Shown here: positions 19,632-31,300 of the stretch, in pieces
Layout of the letters: each line of letters opens with the position of its first letter
Numbering within the stretch: the stretch's first letter is position 1
From: Heliocidaris erythrogramma
Lineage: Eukaryota; Echinodermata; Echinoidea; Camarodonta; Echinometridae
Assembly (NCBI GenBank): GCA_025617745.1
Contig: CM046864.1
Location: 186,001-250,000 of the forward strand
DNA: 64,000 nucleotides
Reading direction: 5' to 3'
Notes under the pieces: model-generated
Database searches by the model: none
What the model saw: the letters and a program-made list of their open reading frames with translations, nothing else
Told to the model about the DNA's origin: nothing
Made by a program: the position numbers and the translations under genes

Positions 19632-20074
19632 TGCACATGTTGTAAATACTTTTTGGTAAAAAATTACTTTATCCGACTTTTTTATTTATTCACTTGATTG
19701 TGACAAATTAACGGTACGGTGATTAATCATAAACACAGCTGGCGCCCGTGGATGTCCACGGGCTGCTTCTGCTAGTTGCATTATATTATAGCACCACATG
19801 AAACAGACAGAATTATAATAGCAGCGAGTGAAGATAGCAGCGATTGCGCTCACATTACAAATAGTTACAAGCGCGGTGGGTGGTCTACCGCAAAGCGTCG
19901 ATGCTTAATTTGTCGCTGGATACTGAGATTTACTCCTGCTAAACTCGCTGCAAGAATAGTTTGGAAACTCGCTTCTATTTCGTGACTATCTGCGTTCAGA
20001 CAGCGTTTGGTCTTCACCAAAATAGTATGGAAACCTAGATAGCATCGATGCTATCGCTCTACGTGTGAACGTAC

Positions 20075-20325
20075 CTAATATGATCTGCTCTAAATCGTAC
20101 GATGTGAGTTCGTCTAGCGGTAATGCCAGCAATTCTCGATCAGCGGACCCTGTTTCGTGGCTCGCCAAAATCACGATTTTTTTATGAATGTTTAAGGAGC
20201 CGGTCCAGCTCCCGTTAAAGTGCTGAAATAGCACGCTGTGTGCATTCAATAGCACTCTGAGTGCAGTCCCTATGCATATGCCCTCAAAAGTGCTAAATAC
20301 AGCACTTAAGTTTTTAGAGTGTAGG
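20075..20325 (+). mobile_element. Solo right arm of the tRNA-like foldback element
   Basis: This 250-base segment closely matches 58507-58757, the right half of the foldback at 58252-58758. It includes the A-box-like GTCTAGCGG, a decayed B box and the AGCACTTAAGTTTTTAGAGTGTA end. The left half is absent. Confidence 0.6.
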
Positions 20326-21582
20326 TTTCAACATTTTCTTTCATATTCGGCATAGAATTACATGCTTTATGAAACATTTTTACATAATACAGTACCTATT
20401 ATGTACATGTACATGAATGAGCTTTGACAATAATAGCTAGCTTTATAGCGCGATATATAATGTATAATTATTCGGGATCGAACAGTACAGCTACGTTTTA
20501 CCATGTTTGTGACGCGATTTCAATATTTTCCCCCTTTTTCCTTCTTATTTCCTGGTCCAGTCTGCCTTGATTTTGCCTCATTACATGGATAAATATTCTT
20601 ACAAAATAAAATAACTTAACCAGTTTGTGGAGGCAGAAGCCGAGAAGGGTAATATGAAACATATAGGCTATCGTATGTTCGTTCACAAAACCATAGCACA
20701 AAACCCCAAACCGCGAAAATCTCGCCAAAACCGGGGCGAAACCCGCGTAAAAACAGAAATATTTCATGGAATTCGAGTGAAAAAAGCCCAATCCCGCGGA
20801 AAATAAACCAAACAAGCTACTAATAATGAAGATTCCCGAGATTATTGACAGCTGACAGCCGGTTAAGCATAAATCATGCAGCTGTTCGTTGGGCTTCTGA
20901 CCGGCTCCCGAATACTGTCAAATTTAAATTTTCTACCCTTTTCGAGGTTCTTTTATTAATCGTGAATTTGATACCCTTTTTGAGAATTGTCCTGTTTTTG
21001 ATACCCTAAACGAGATACCCGGGTTACCCGTCTAGTGTTCAAAAAACAACCCTTTTTACTAGTTTTAATGGACGCAGATGCCGTACAGGCCTAAATGAGA
21101 CATACCCCCCCCCCCCCCCCCCCCCCCCGGCATGTGCGCAGTCATCCATAATCGCATTTGGGTGAGCAGCCTACCAAATTAAAGAAACATTATCAACTAT
21201 GAAATAATTATAATACATTTCAACGATCTTGGTTGTTTTTTAAGACATTGGGGCTTGAATATGCGTTTCCTTTTTATTGACTTACACTGTATACATATAC
21301 ATATGTCTCTATATATATTTTAAAATTGTTTAATCATTAACTTCAACAAATTTATTGTGGTCTGAAAGCAACTCGTTATTTACTACTGTAAATTATTATA
21401 TTTTATACAACGATTGCGATAAATAATTTATGAGCGTCCAGAAAACCACAACTTCGTATTATACGATAAGGAAGTATCATTCATTTTTCTCACCAATGAC
21501 CAATAGTTGATAACATGTAAAGACGGCTTTAACCCACAACAGCATGAAAGCTCTTTATTGTTTACGAATTTGCTTTACTTAC
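20326..21582. other. Non-coding DNA with a poly-C run
   Basis: A C-run occupies about 21106-21129. Open frames here (for example 20498-20815 minus) have no recognisable domain and a low-complexity composition. I support no gene. Confidence 0.45.
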
Positions 21583-21819
21583 CCAGCTGTGCACCAATCT
21601 CCGCAAGCGCTGTGTCGGTGCTTGCGTCATCAAGACCTCGGTTGTCGACCACATAAATGCCATTGGTGATACGAACAGCTTTTCTATACCAATTGTGCCC
21701 TCCCCCCTTTTCCAGAGGTGCAGTCTGTACCCAGTGGCGTCGTTTTAAAATCCCCGCAGCTGCAAACATGAACGAGTTAATCAATGACGATTTTCCACAT
21801 CCAGTCATGCCAAAGAGTC
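21583..21819 (-). CDS. Internal exon of a P-loop GTPase gene (79 codons, phase 1-1)
   Basis: On the minus strand an acceptor (..CAATACTAG) precedes 21819, and a strong donor (GG-GTAAGTAAAG) follows 21583. The exon is 237 bases and splits a codon after its first base at both ends, so it is symmetric and could be skipped or shuffled without a frame change. It encodes LFGMTGCGKSSLINSF, a Walker A / G1 P-loop (G-x4-GKS). About 50 residues later comes VVDNRGLDD, a G3-like D-x-x-G. This spacing suits AIG1/IRG/IFI44-like GTPases of immune type rather than Ras. The neighbouring exons are not visible within the repeat-rich flanks. It could be a pseudogene remnant, but the frame and both splice sites are intact. 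Confidence 0.55.
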
Positions 21820-21859
21820 CTAGTATTGAAGGTAAGATTGAATATAATCGAATTATCAA

Positions 21860-22595
21860 ACACTGACATATTTAATATACTTTCTTTCAGTGTTAATTTC
21901 CAAAACATTCTTGTTTATAAAACTTGATATTTAAGAGGCATAGCGCCCCCTATATCGTACAGGTATCAAGGAAAACATCCAAAAATTGATCAAGTGGCGG
22001 CCGACCATGCCTTTGGCAATTTCACAAAAATGCGAACCTCTGCAATTCTACCATACTTAATTGATCTCTCTCAAATGATCGAACATTAAAGGGGCGTCCA
22101 GTCTCTCATTTCTATCACAAACATTTAAAATCAAACAAATGTCAATCATCATAATCATGTTCGAAAACTATTGTAAATCCTGTCATTGACTCTTTATGAG
22201 CGTTATAAATTCGAATATCATTTGATTAACCTAGTCCAGAATGTTAAAATAAGAATCCAATTCACTGTAACGAATAATTTAAAATGATATTGTATGTATC
22301 CCAAATGGAATTTAACACTTAATAATCAACGTAATAACATTTAGCTATAACCTTGTATCGTATATGAAACTTATTTTAATAGGAAACTCTGTTGATTTCC
22401 ATTAAATGTAAATATATCATAGCATCCATATTCCCTATTATCAGGATGAATTTACAGTAAATACTAATAAGCTGATTCCAGTTATGAATTCATATATCTA
22501 ATCTTTGCCATTTGAGGTAAAAATATCATTTTTTTTTTACATTTGTAGACTATTCTTTTTTTGACATTTGTGGTTATAGTAGATGGCAAGTTGAA
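21860..22595. other. AT-rich DNA without a recognised feature
   Basis: This is probably intron or flank of the GTPase exon. I see no repeat structure apart from short T-runs. Confidence 0.4.
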
Positions 22596-22699
22596 AGGTT
22601 ACTTAAAATTTTCTGTAGAATCTGATTTTTTTGTGCTATATCCCGTATTTTGATAGTGCTGGACATCAATTTACTTGTTGCCATTTTTTTTTCTAAATG

Positions 22700-24090
22700 A
22701 CGTCTTCGGCCATTGTCATGGTAACGAAATATTTTCTAAAAAATATTCTCTTAACGAGCAACATAAAAATATAATCTTAGTGATGAAGTGTATAAATTTC
22801 AAGCTACCCGTTCGATTAAAATCAAAATCTCAGTTGTCAAAGGGCATGGTTACGCTAAAAAAGGGCCGTTGCTATGGTAACGCCTAATTTTTTTCAAAAA
22901 TAGCATAGTTCTGTAATGAAAAATCATAAACATAATAGAAGTGTATAAACATTTCTATTTCATGCCAAAACTTTGATTTCCATCACAGTCTTGGTCGTCC
23001 GATGTCATATTTATGCCACAAAATGGTAGAAATTGGTATGTTAAGAAAAAAATAGTTTTTTTTATCAAAACAAAAAACAAAACATAATAACAATTTCTAA
23101 GTACAAATACTTTCCACTTTCAAATTCTTTTAAGTCTAGATGTGAGGTAACAGTCATGCCTGATTAGACAGTTGCTATGGCAACAAAATGATGCCAAAGT
23201 TAAAGTAGGTATGAATGGCTCAGGAAATCAATAACAAAAGTGTATAGGCTAATATACCCAAAACGTACCCCATCCTCTTAAACACAGTTTTATCCATTCT
23301 GTTATTTTTTGTTACCCAGATGAATCTGTTATCATTATGTGCCTATTTGCCATCAAATTGGTGGTGGATGAAAGTGCTAGAGACGTTGCCATGGTAACAA
23401 ATTACTTCTCAGAAAATAACATATTTTCATAAATATAAATATATACAACATAAATTCATGTCGTTAATGTCTCAGAATAGCTCTTTCAAGCTGCACATTA
23501 CCTTGCAGTTAAAATCTGACTTATTCAAGGTCATGGTTATGCTCCAAATTGGCTGTTACCATGGTAATATCTGAATTTCTAGAAAATGTCATATATTTGT
23601 GATGTAACAACCTATAAACATAAGTGTCTTCGTTTGTCCGTTTATGCTGCAAATTTAATTGCCATCGAAATCTTGGTCATACAAAGTCTTACAACAGTGT
23701 TTTTATACCATGGTCGTTACTATGGCAACGACCAGGTTGAGACTGATATTTTGAGAAAAAATAGGGTATTTCTTAACACTGATACAAAAAACATTGTCTA
23801 AGTGAGTAGTAAAAATGTCTAAGTACACAAATTTCCAACTCTCTAATTATTTTCAATAAAGATGTATTTTAGATATATTTTAAAGGTAACGGTCATGTCT
23901 GATAGAACAGTTGCTATGACAACACATTGATGTGTGAAATCAATAATAAAAGTGCATGGGCTAATATGTAGGAAGTGTACGCCCGTGTCTCATGGGATCT
24001 ACCAACAGACTCTCTATCATAATCTTCCCTGATTGCCTGAGTGATAATCCAAACATTCCAGAGACATTGCCATAGTAATTGATCAGTTAA
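22700..24090 (+). repeat. Array of eight GTTGCCATGGTAAC-type palindromes (left arm)
   Basis: Sites lie at about 22712, 22868, 23171, 23385, 23555, 23716, 23910 and 24066, usually 155-215 bases apart. The sites at 22868 (GTTGCTATGGTAAC), 23171 (GTTGCTATGGCAAC) and 23385 (GTTGCCATGGTAAC) are closest to the RFX/X-box consensus GTTNCCATGGNAAC. The inverted arm at 27.7-28.2 kb has four more. Confidence 0.75.
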
Positions 24091-24343
24091 ATTTTGAAAT
24101 TGTAAAAGAAGAAATATTTAATAACTTTTTATAGCCTTTACATATAATTTGAAAACATTAAATACGTAGATCGTGATTAAAACTACAACCAAAAAGAATG
24201 GTAAAATGAAACCAGTTTCCGATGCCAGTTTTGAAAATATCTGGGCAAACGCAAATAATGCCAACAAATCCTTTTTCTGAAACCCCAGTTTCAACCTCCC
24301 TTGAAAAAAAAGCAGACTTGATTTTTTATGCCTGAGTAGATGT

Positions 24344-24720
24344 CAGGGGCGGATCTAGATTTTTTCCAAGGGGGGGGGGGGTCTGACCCAACGACGATGC
24401 GAAGCATCGTTCACAAGCCGCGAGCCGCGGCGAGCCGATTTTTTGATGTTTACCTGGCATCTAATAACGCAATGGAGACCATAAAAAGCCGCGGAGCGGC
24501 GATGTCCGCGAGCCCCATAGCGGCGAGCCTAATTCTTTTGCTATTTTGAACCCCCGTAAGTGATGTTTTCCTGGCATCTACTAACGTGTGGGTCTGGACA
24601 TATTATGATGGCGTTTTTCTAAATTTTTAATTGGCAGCCCAAGGGGGGGGGGGGAGGGGGTTAACCCCCTAAACCCCCTAACCCCCCCCCCCCCCCCACC
24701 GGATGTCACACAGCCCTGCA
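24344..24720. mobile_element. G-rich MITE-like piece inside the foldback element
   Basis: It starts GGGGCGGATCTAGA, like the element at 19303, and has long G- and C-runs and a GC-rich palindromic core around 24418-24520. The right end is not clearly defined. Confidence 0.35.
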
Positions 24721-25690
24721 TGTAGCGGTTGTTACTCTGATCTTCTAAGACTGCATTCTCAGGTCTGGAGGCACCTTTGAGGTCTCAAATTATGCTCTGA
24801 CCTAGCTACATGCATATAAATAGATCTAGATCAAGTCCGGCCCAGAAAGAGACTAGATCTACCAGTTCCTCTAGCAGTTTTCCTCCTGTGTTCATATATT
24901 CAGGTTTAACACTTTGTAGAACTTGAAAGGACACCTATTGGTTGCAAGTATGACGTTATTATCTGGAACATGCAATAGTCATCCTCTAGGCCATTTCGAT
25001 AATCTGCAGGAACCGAAAAGCTTCTATTGATGGGCAAGATCTAAAAGTTCATACCCTACAACATGCATTAAGATGTTACATAGGAGAGGCAGGAGGATAA
25101 AATTTTGAGGGAGCCAATATTACCTTTATATCCATTAATTTTGTAGGCCTAGCACGCATACTTTTAACTTTTTTTGGAGTTGAACGTTGTTCGGCAACAT
25201 TCCAGATTCAGCTATAAATCCATTGCCAAATGTTGTCAATTGTTCAAAGATAATCTTGTTACACATTTTTTGTCTATCATATGTTTATAGCAATGACCCT
25301 TGTCTGGCATAGCCATGGCCTTTATCGATTGGGAATCTTGCAGAAAAGCACATTTAACGTTTGACCCTTATTTCACATTTTCATGATGTCAGCCACAAAG
25401 TGTATATTTTTTTAAAATTCCAATATTCAACACCCATCATCTGTTTGTACGGGGGGGGGGGGGTTCGAACCACTGCATTTCACGCCACGCCACCTTCTGA
25501 CTTTTTCTTTAAAGTCTTCCACATTTTGTGACATCATGTTTTAAAAAATCGGTCATACTGTTACCAAATCACATGACCTTTTGTGACCTCATGTCAGCCC
25601 GAAAATGGAGAATTTCTGAGTTTTGTGTACAAAACGAATGGGGAATGCCTTCCTCATGTTCCTACTTTATCAACTATAGTTTCTTCACTT
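24721..25690. other. Interior of the foldback element without recognised genes
   Basis: This is AT-rich DNA with a G-run at 25450-25463. Nothing coding can be supported. Confidence 0.4.
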
Positions 25691-27409
25691 CACCACTGCA
25701 GTAACAGAAGCTGGAGAGGCCTTGGTGCCGAAGAGGAAGAGGAAGATGACTACTCTGAAGATCCCAGATTGTGTGCAGCCAGAGAACACCTAAGAGCTGC
25801 TATGGACGAGGATAGGAAGGAAGAACTCGTGCCAACTACACTAAAGCCAGGGAGGAGTCCTTGCTGATTGAGAAGACAGTTGTAAGAGCATAGAGAGTTG
25901 GACGATCATCAACGAGATCACGGGGAGGAAGAGAGGGAGTTCGAGTCAGATCCAAGGAACAGTCCCTGAGGATAGGAAGGGGAAGTGGCTGGACCATTTT
26001 AAGACCTTACTAGGACAACCCCCTCCCACAGCTCAGAACACCAGGGTGATCAGGCAGCTATTCAAAGAAATGGATATCGAGACAGGGCCCTTTACCAGTG
26101 AGGAGGGCGGGGGCGAATCAAGGAGAGTAAGGGGTATGGAGATGACGGAGTGTGGCGGGAGGTGATGAAGAGATGTGAGTTTAGTTATATCAGCCCAGAG
26201 TTCTGTAATCAGGCACTGGAGAAGAGTGTTGTCCCAGATCAATGGAGGATAAGTAACACTGTCCCAGTACCAAAGAAAGGTGACCTCACTGACACCAACA
26301 ACTACAGGGGCATCTCACTAACGTTACTTGCTGCATAGACCCTCAACAGGATGATTCTGAACTGAATCCAGCCAGAAATTGAGAAGCAGCTCAGAGACAG
26401 CCAGAATGGCTTTAGAGAGGGAAGATCCACCACTAGTCAGGAGGATTCTAGAGGTGCCAGAGCAAAGAGCCTCTCTGCTGTCATGGTGTTAAATGACTTC
26501 AGAAAAGCCTTTGATTCTGAAGTCCGAAACTGCCTGATGAACATCGTATGGGCTTCTGGAATCCCCAAGAAGATGGACCTGATATCCCTGCTGTACACAA
26601 ACACCAAAGCCCAGGTCATCACACCTGATGGGCTGACAGAGTTCGAGATACAGACGGAGTACTCCAGGGCGATATATTAGCTCCATATCTTTTTGTGATC
26701 GTAATTGAGCCTGGCACTGGAGAAATACCAGGACTCTGGCTTCACTGTAACCCCGCCTTGGAGCAGGAGAGTTAAGGCTAAGAAGATCTCAGATGCTGAG
26801 TTTGCTGACGACATAGTTCTGTTGGCAAACACAGTAAATGAGGCAGAAGAGTTACTAAGAGAGGTGGAGGAGGTATCTATGAATGTAGGACTGCGGATAA
26901 ATGAGAGCAAGACTATCTGGTGGAGAACGTCTTGGAGCCAGAAGGAATTGTGAGTGCTGGTGGGAAGCCAATTGAATTGGTTGATGACTTCCTGTACTTG
27001 GGTGCAAAGATCAGGAACCCAGAGGATGACGTTGTGGATAATGTGAGGAAGGCCTGTGCAGCATGCCACAGCCTGAAGTCAGTATTGGAATTAGACCTCC
27101 GTAAAGACCTAAAGATAAGTCTCTTCACAGCCAGTTTTGTTGTATGGGTCAGAGACCTGGACGCTTACAAAGAGACTTACTCAGATGGGTGATGGGTGCT
27201 ACACTATAATTTTAAAGGATGGCTCTAAGCGTCAACCAATACGCAACGAGATGAGGAACTGGGAGCTGTAGGGAAATCTTCCAAAGCTCAGCTCAAAAGT
27301 AACCCAGAGGAGATTGAAGCTTTCAGGTCATGATCAAAGGCATCCAGAGCTCACACTACACTGAGTGGTCCTGTGGGAACCCCTTCATTGAGATGCAAGA
27401 AGAAAGACT

Positions 27410-27462
<53 letters not shown>

Positions 27463-27477
27463 CGCTCATATGCAGTT

Positions 27478-27508
<31 letters not shown>

Positions 27509-27667
27509 GGGGACGAAGCCTATTCTCAACCTATTCTAGGAGGACATGTCGATTCATTAAGGATTGACACTGGTCTCCAGGAGATGCGAGACATCGCTGA
27601 ACTCATGAATGACAAAGGTTGCTGGAAAGAACTTATCCATGGATCTCGGAAGTTCTACCTTACTTGA
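25690..27667 (+). pseudogene. Decayed non-LTR retrotransposon reverse transcriptase
   Basis: Disconnected frames carry reverse-transcriptase signatures in order. VPVPKKGDLTDTNNYRGISL (about 26258-26317) is the finger motif. QNGFREGRSTTSQ follows near 26402, DFRKAFDSEV at about 26490-26520 holds the first catalytic Asp, and FADDIVLLANT at about 26800 is the catalytic ADD motif. A C-terminal piece (FLYLGAKIRNPED) lies at about 26990. Several stops and frame changes separate them, so it is dead. The KKG-x-NYRGISL and FADD signatures suit RTE- or I/R-type LINE clades of marine invertebrates. It lies inside the foldback element and so was probably inserted after it. Confidence 0.75.
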
Positions 27668-27689
27668 TTGATTGTTCCATTACAAATAC

Positions 27690-28286
27690 ATACTTTTCTG
27701 AATATTCAGACGTTACCATAGCAACGCCAATTTTAGAGTATAACCATGAACTGGGATAATTGAGATGTTTATTGCAGCCTAACTTGTAGCTGGAAGATAT
27801 GTTCTTAGATAATAAATTTATGCCTTTTCGTTTTTTACTCAAAGATATTTTACTTTACGAAATTAATTTGTTACCGTGGCTACGTCTCTGGCGCGTTCAT
27901 CCACCATTCTTTTTTATGGCAAAGAGGCAGATAATGATATTGATGGCCGAGACATCTGGGTAACAAGAAAGAACAGAGTGGGGAAAAAAATATGTCCAAG
28001 GGGAGGGGGCAGATTTTAGGTATATTAACAAATGCACTGAAATTAATTTCACGCATACCTACTTTAGCTTTTGCATCATTTGTTGCCATAGCATTTTGAG
28101 CATAACATGACCTTTGACAACTGTGATTTTGATTTTAATCGAACGGGCAGAAAATAATCCGTTACCATGGCAACGGCCGAAGACGTCATTTAGGAAAATG
28201 GCAACAAGTAAATTCATGTTCAGCACCCCCAAAATAGGGGATATAGCACAAAAAATCAGATTCTACAGAAAATTTTTAAGTATCCC
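27690..28286 (-). repeat. Right (inverted) arm of the foldback element with four X-box-like palindromes
   Basis: Sites are at 27712 (GTTACCATAGCAAC), 27870, 28082 and 28161 (GTTACCATGGCAAC, a perfect palindrome apart from one base). The arm is shorter than the left one, so part was lost or replaced by the LINE insertion. Confidence 0.65.
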
Positions 28287-29154
28287 TTGAAATTGTGACG
28301 AGGAGCCGTGTACTATTAAAGGGAAATAAAAGGCAACAAACATTAGCCTATAATCACGTAGATAATTGTCAGCCTAATACAAATATCTTGAAATTACTCC
28401 TATGTGATTATTTAAGAAGGAGAACAGTTTCTCCAAAAGTTGCGCTTTCCTTGCTTGACATTATCCCATGGGGGCTGCCATTTTCTTTACAAAGTAATGC
28501 CAGGGCAGTTCTATTTGTGAGATACCCACTGACCTATACACTAGCTACCGTGACACTAATGATCAGCTGTGGAATGCATGACACTGGATTTTCTCATAAT
28601 AAACCATTTCTGTAGTCATGTACATTCAAATGAAGATACTTTTATCCTGTCATATAACCTATTTGTGTCAAGATATTTGATTCAGCTGTTTTCTTTTGTA
28701 AAGCAGGATTTGGCATGCACTTGTAAAGGCGCTGTCACACTCTACCGTATAGAGGCAGCGTATGAGGAACGTATGGACTTTTTGGGCATACGCTGACATA
28801 CGCTGAAACACGCTAGGGGTACGCTGGAATACGTTTGTAGTACGCCGGGGTACGTCGGTGTACGCTGATGTACGCTGACGGCCAAATAATTTTTTGAACA
28901 TGCACAAAAATTTTCAGCGTATGCCGACGTATGAATTTTACGCTCCTCATACGTTCCTCATACGCTGAACACGCTAGAGGTACGCTGAAGGTACGTTACT
29001 CATACGCTTCTCATACGTTGAAATAGAGTGGGTCAGGAAACCTAGCGTTAGAGGAGCGTATAATGAACGTGTGTCTGACGTGTGTCTAACGTGTTCTGAG
29101 CGTACAGCCAACTTATCCCATGCGTATTACATGCGTATTTGCAGCGCATGGGGG

Positions 29155-29162
29155 TATATAAA
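29155..29162 (+). promoter_or_regulatory. TATA box (TATATAAA) of a relic transposase
   Basis: TATATAAA lies 57 bases before the relic ATG at 29219, in the middle of the Harbinger-type element. The spacing is that of a core promoter. Confidence 0.5.
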
Positions 29163-29218
29163 GTCTCACATTTCCAAATCTGTATCAGTTTGTACCAGCA
29201 GTTCAGAGATGGAGGTTG

Positions 29219-29338
29219 CTGTGCTGCAACATTACCAAGATTTGTTACAGTTGGCAGTTGAGTATGCTAGACACAGAAGAAGAAGGCGTAGAATGAGACG
29301 TGCAATCTGGGTGCCACCTTTTATACCCCCCGCTGTGT
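29219..29338 (+). pseudogene. N-terminal relic of a Harbinger-type transposase
   Basis: The frame starts ATGGAGG and encodes about 40 residues: a Leu-rich helix, then an Arg run (RHRRRRRRMRR), then IWVPPF. Harbinger DDE transposases often begin with an Arg-rich stretch followed by an aromatic W-V-x-P motif. The frame then runs into the repeated TACGCTCCTCATACG DNA, so the catalytic part is deleted. The element is therefore an internal-deletion derivative of an autonomous copy. Confidence 0.5.
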
Positions 29339-29670
29339 ACGCTCCTCATACGTTAGGCTGACGTTCCGCATACGTTTCTCATACGTCGGAGGTACGCTGA
29401 TATACGTTACTCATACGTCGGTATACGTCCAACTCAAATACACATCACATCACATACGCTCACATACGCTCACATACGCTATGCGTACGCTACTCATACG
29501 CTGACGGTATGCTAGGCTCACGTTACTCTAACGGTCATTAACCGAAAATCGACCTCATACGCTGAAAAGTTGTGCGTATAAACAATTTTTCGAAATATTC
29601 GATACGTTCCTCATACGCTGCCTCTATACGGTAGAGTGTGACAGCGCCTTAAGTCGCTTGGTCTGACTTA

Positions 29671-30751
29671 AGGCATGGTCACATCCCGCCGTGCGTGTTT
29701 TTAGTCCGTACGTGTTCTGCGGAGGCCACGTCCGCCACGTGTTTCTGAAAACGTGGGGAGGGAGTAGCAAGAGCAGGGAAAGAGTACGTCAACGCACTTC
29801 ACACGCACTACTACGCAAGGTGTAAGTACGTGGCCGGCACGCCACGCCTGGACGTGAGTGGTGCGTGCATCGTACGTTGCGCACCTGGTAAGTGAGTTGT
29901 ACGTGCTTACAACGTGCTTACAACGTACGATCGCCGTGCGGTTGCCTCGTTATCGTACGGAGGCCGTACTTTCACGTACGGTGTCCTTACTGACTTGCAG
30001 GGCGTAAGTCCGTACAAGTGCGATAAACGTGAGTTTTTCCCGTCACCATCTGCCGAGTCTTCATCGCTCCTCATCTGTTCGTCGCCTGCCTTTACATCAT
30101 CTACGGCCCGTTTCTGTTGGGCAGTGGCGTAGATACGAACACACTTTCTATTGTTAGTGGGGGGGGGGGATGATGAATAGAACACCCCCCCCCCCCCACT
30201 AACAATGGATAATTATGCGTGTCTACGCCCATGCTGTTGGGCCTCTCTGGCCCTATTAGCTGTCTCGTCAGTGTGCTCGGCTTTTGTATATCCTGCAGAA
30301 ATCAGCGCGCACAACGTGCGTTGCAAGTGCATAGCACGTACTTCCTCGGTGCGGTTTACGTGAGTTCTGCGTGCTCACTGGACAATCGAACTGGAGAAGC
30401 GCCGAATAAGCACGGACCCCGCACTTATCACGTGCGGAGCACACACGTGCTAGGTGCATTGTAACTGTGGGGGAAAATTTCAAAAACTCACGGAGTCCGT
30501 GCGTTGTGCGCTCGTTAGCAGCAGAGGGCACGCACGTCAACGCACGTCACCCGTACTGGGGGTGAATCTATAGACCGCCCGCAGCCTGAACGAAGCGAAA
30601 GTTCCTCGTGCACTAAAAGTGCTACGGCGTGTCTGCGTGCTCCCAAATCCGTACTGAGGCGGTACTCACCACGTACGGATCACCAAATTTTGCCCACGTT
30701 TTTGCAAGTAGACATCACGCACTTGCAAGTACAGCGGGATGGGACCAGCGT
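29671..30751. mobile_element. Second Harbinger-type element, 1081 bp, nested
   Basis: The imperfect inverted ends AGGCATGGTCACATCCCGC and ACGCTGGTCCCATCCCGC (right end, reverse-complemented) are flanked by TTA at 29668-29670 and 30752-30754. The interior is rich in GTACG, ACGTGC and CGTACG words. A minus-strand frame at about 29990-30120 encodes a Lys/Asp/Glu-rich piece (DEQMRSDEDSADGDG) and may be a remnant of the second, Myb-like gene of such elements. Confidence 0.6.
30123..30233. mobile_element. 111-bp MITE with 9-bp target duplication
   Basis: CTGTTGGGC is repeated at 30114-30122 and 30234-30242. Between them is a near-palindrome with TGGCGTAGA and TCTACGCCC ends and a G-run facing a C-run. 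The 9-bp duplication points to a Mutator-like mobiliser. Confidence 0.6.
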
Positions 30752-31149
30752 TTAAGGTTTTGTCAATTCTTCAAAGAAGTGACAAATACCTACAACTGCT
30801 CTTAGATATTACCTGTGCGAGACAATGGGGGTACTAAGATGGCTGCCATTTTGCATGGATGGCTTTAGTTGTACAATAGCTATTCATTATGCAACATCTT
30901 ATCCATTGTGTACAGGTAAATGGACATGTACCGCAATGACATCACAGTTTTTTTTTTCAAAATGGCAGCCCCCATGGGATAATATCTATCAAGAAATCTG
31001 CAAACTTTAGAGAGACTGTTCTCTTTACTGAGTAATAAAATCAGAGTATTTTCAAGATATTTTGAACAGGCTGAGAATTTTCCACATGATTATCAGGTAA
31101 TGTATGTTGAGTTTCATTCTCCTTTAAGCAGATTTGAACATATGTGCGC

Positions 31150-31300
31150 GGAATTATTTTAACACTTGTGGTTGACATGTTGTTTACATTTGTGGTTATT
31201 TTAACACTTGTGGTTGACATGTTATGACATTTGTGGCTATTTTGACAATTGCGGCTGCAATGTTTTTACATTTGTGGTAGATTTTTACATTTGTGGGCTC
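31150..31300 (+). repeat. Diverged tandem repeat of an ACATTTGTGG / ACACTTGTGG unit
   Basis: Words of the form (T/A)ACA(C/T)TTGTGG, often followed by TTGACATG, recur five to seven times in 150 bases. Confidence 0.6.

Larger units (their letters stand above)
22596..28286. mobile_element. 5.7-kb foldback element with X-box-like palindrome arrays in its arms
   Basis: The left arm from 22596 and the right arm ending near 28286 are inverted copies. For example, AAAATTTTCTGTAGAATCTGATTTTTT, the word TTACTTGTTGCCATTTT and ATGACGTCTTCGGCC all appear reverse-complemented at 28140-28286. The left arm is about 1.5 kb and is itself a diverged tandem duplication with a period of about 690-740 bp. Both arms repeat a 14-base palindrome of the form GTTRCYATGGYAAC. 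The interior contains a short G-rich MITE-like piece and a decayed LINE. No transposase is visible, so the superfamily is unknown. Confidence 0.6.
28727..29649. mobile_element. Harbinger-type element, 923 bp, nested
   Basis: The ends AGGCGCTGTCACACTCTACC and its inverse are flanked by TAA on both sides (28724-28726 and 29650-29652), the TWA target duplication of PIF/Harbinger. The sub-terminal DNA is packed with TACGCT, CATACG and ACGTTCCTCATACG words in both orientations, probably transposase-binding repeats. It keeps a promoter and transposase start (see 29155 and 29219). Confidence 0.75.
28320..31123. mobile_element. TTAA-flanked non-autonomous element interrupted by two Harbinger-type elements
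   Basis: TTAA borders lie at 28316-28319 and 31124-31127, with inverted ends AGGGAAATRAAAGG and CATTCTCCT. A close uninterrupted relative is at 51397-52216. Both contain GGGGGCTGCCATTTT near the left and AAAATGGCAGCCCCC near the right. TTAA duplication is the mark of piggyBac-like transposition, so mobilisation by such a transposase is inferred. Confidence 0.65.

Noticed and set aside
22596-28286. CRISPR-like array because of regularly spaced palindromes
   Set aside because: The repeats are 14-base palindromes with variable 155-300 base spacing inside a eukaryotic foldback element. There are no uniform direct repeats, spacers or cas genes.
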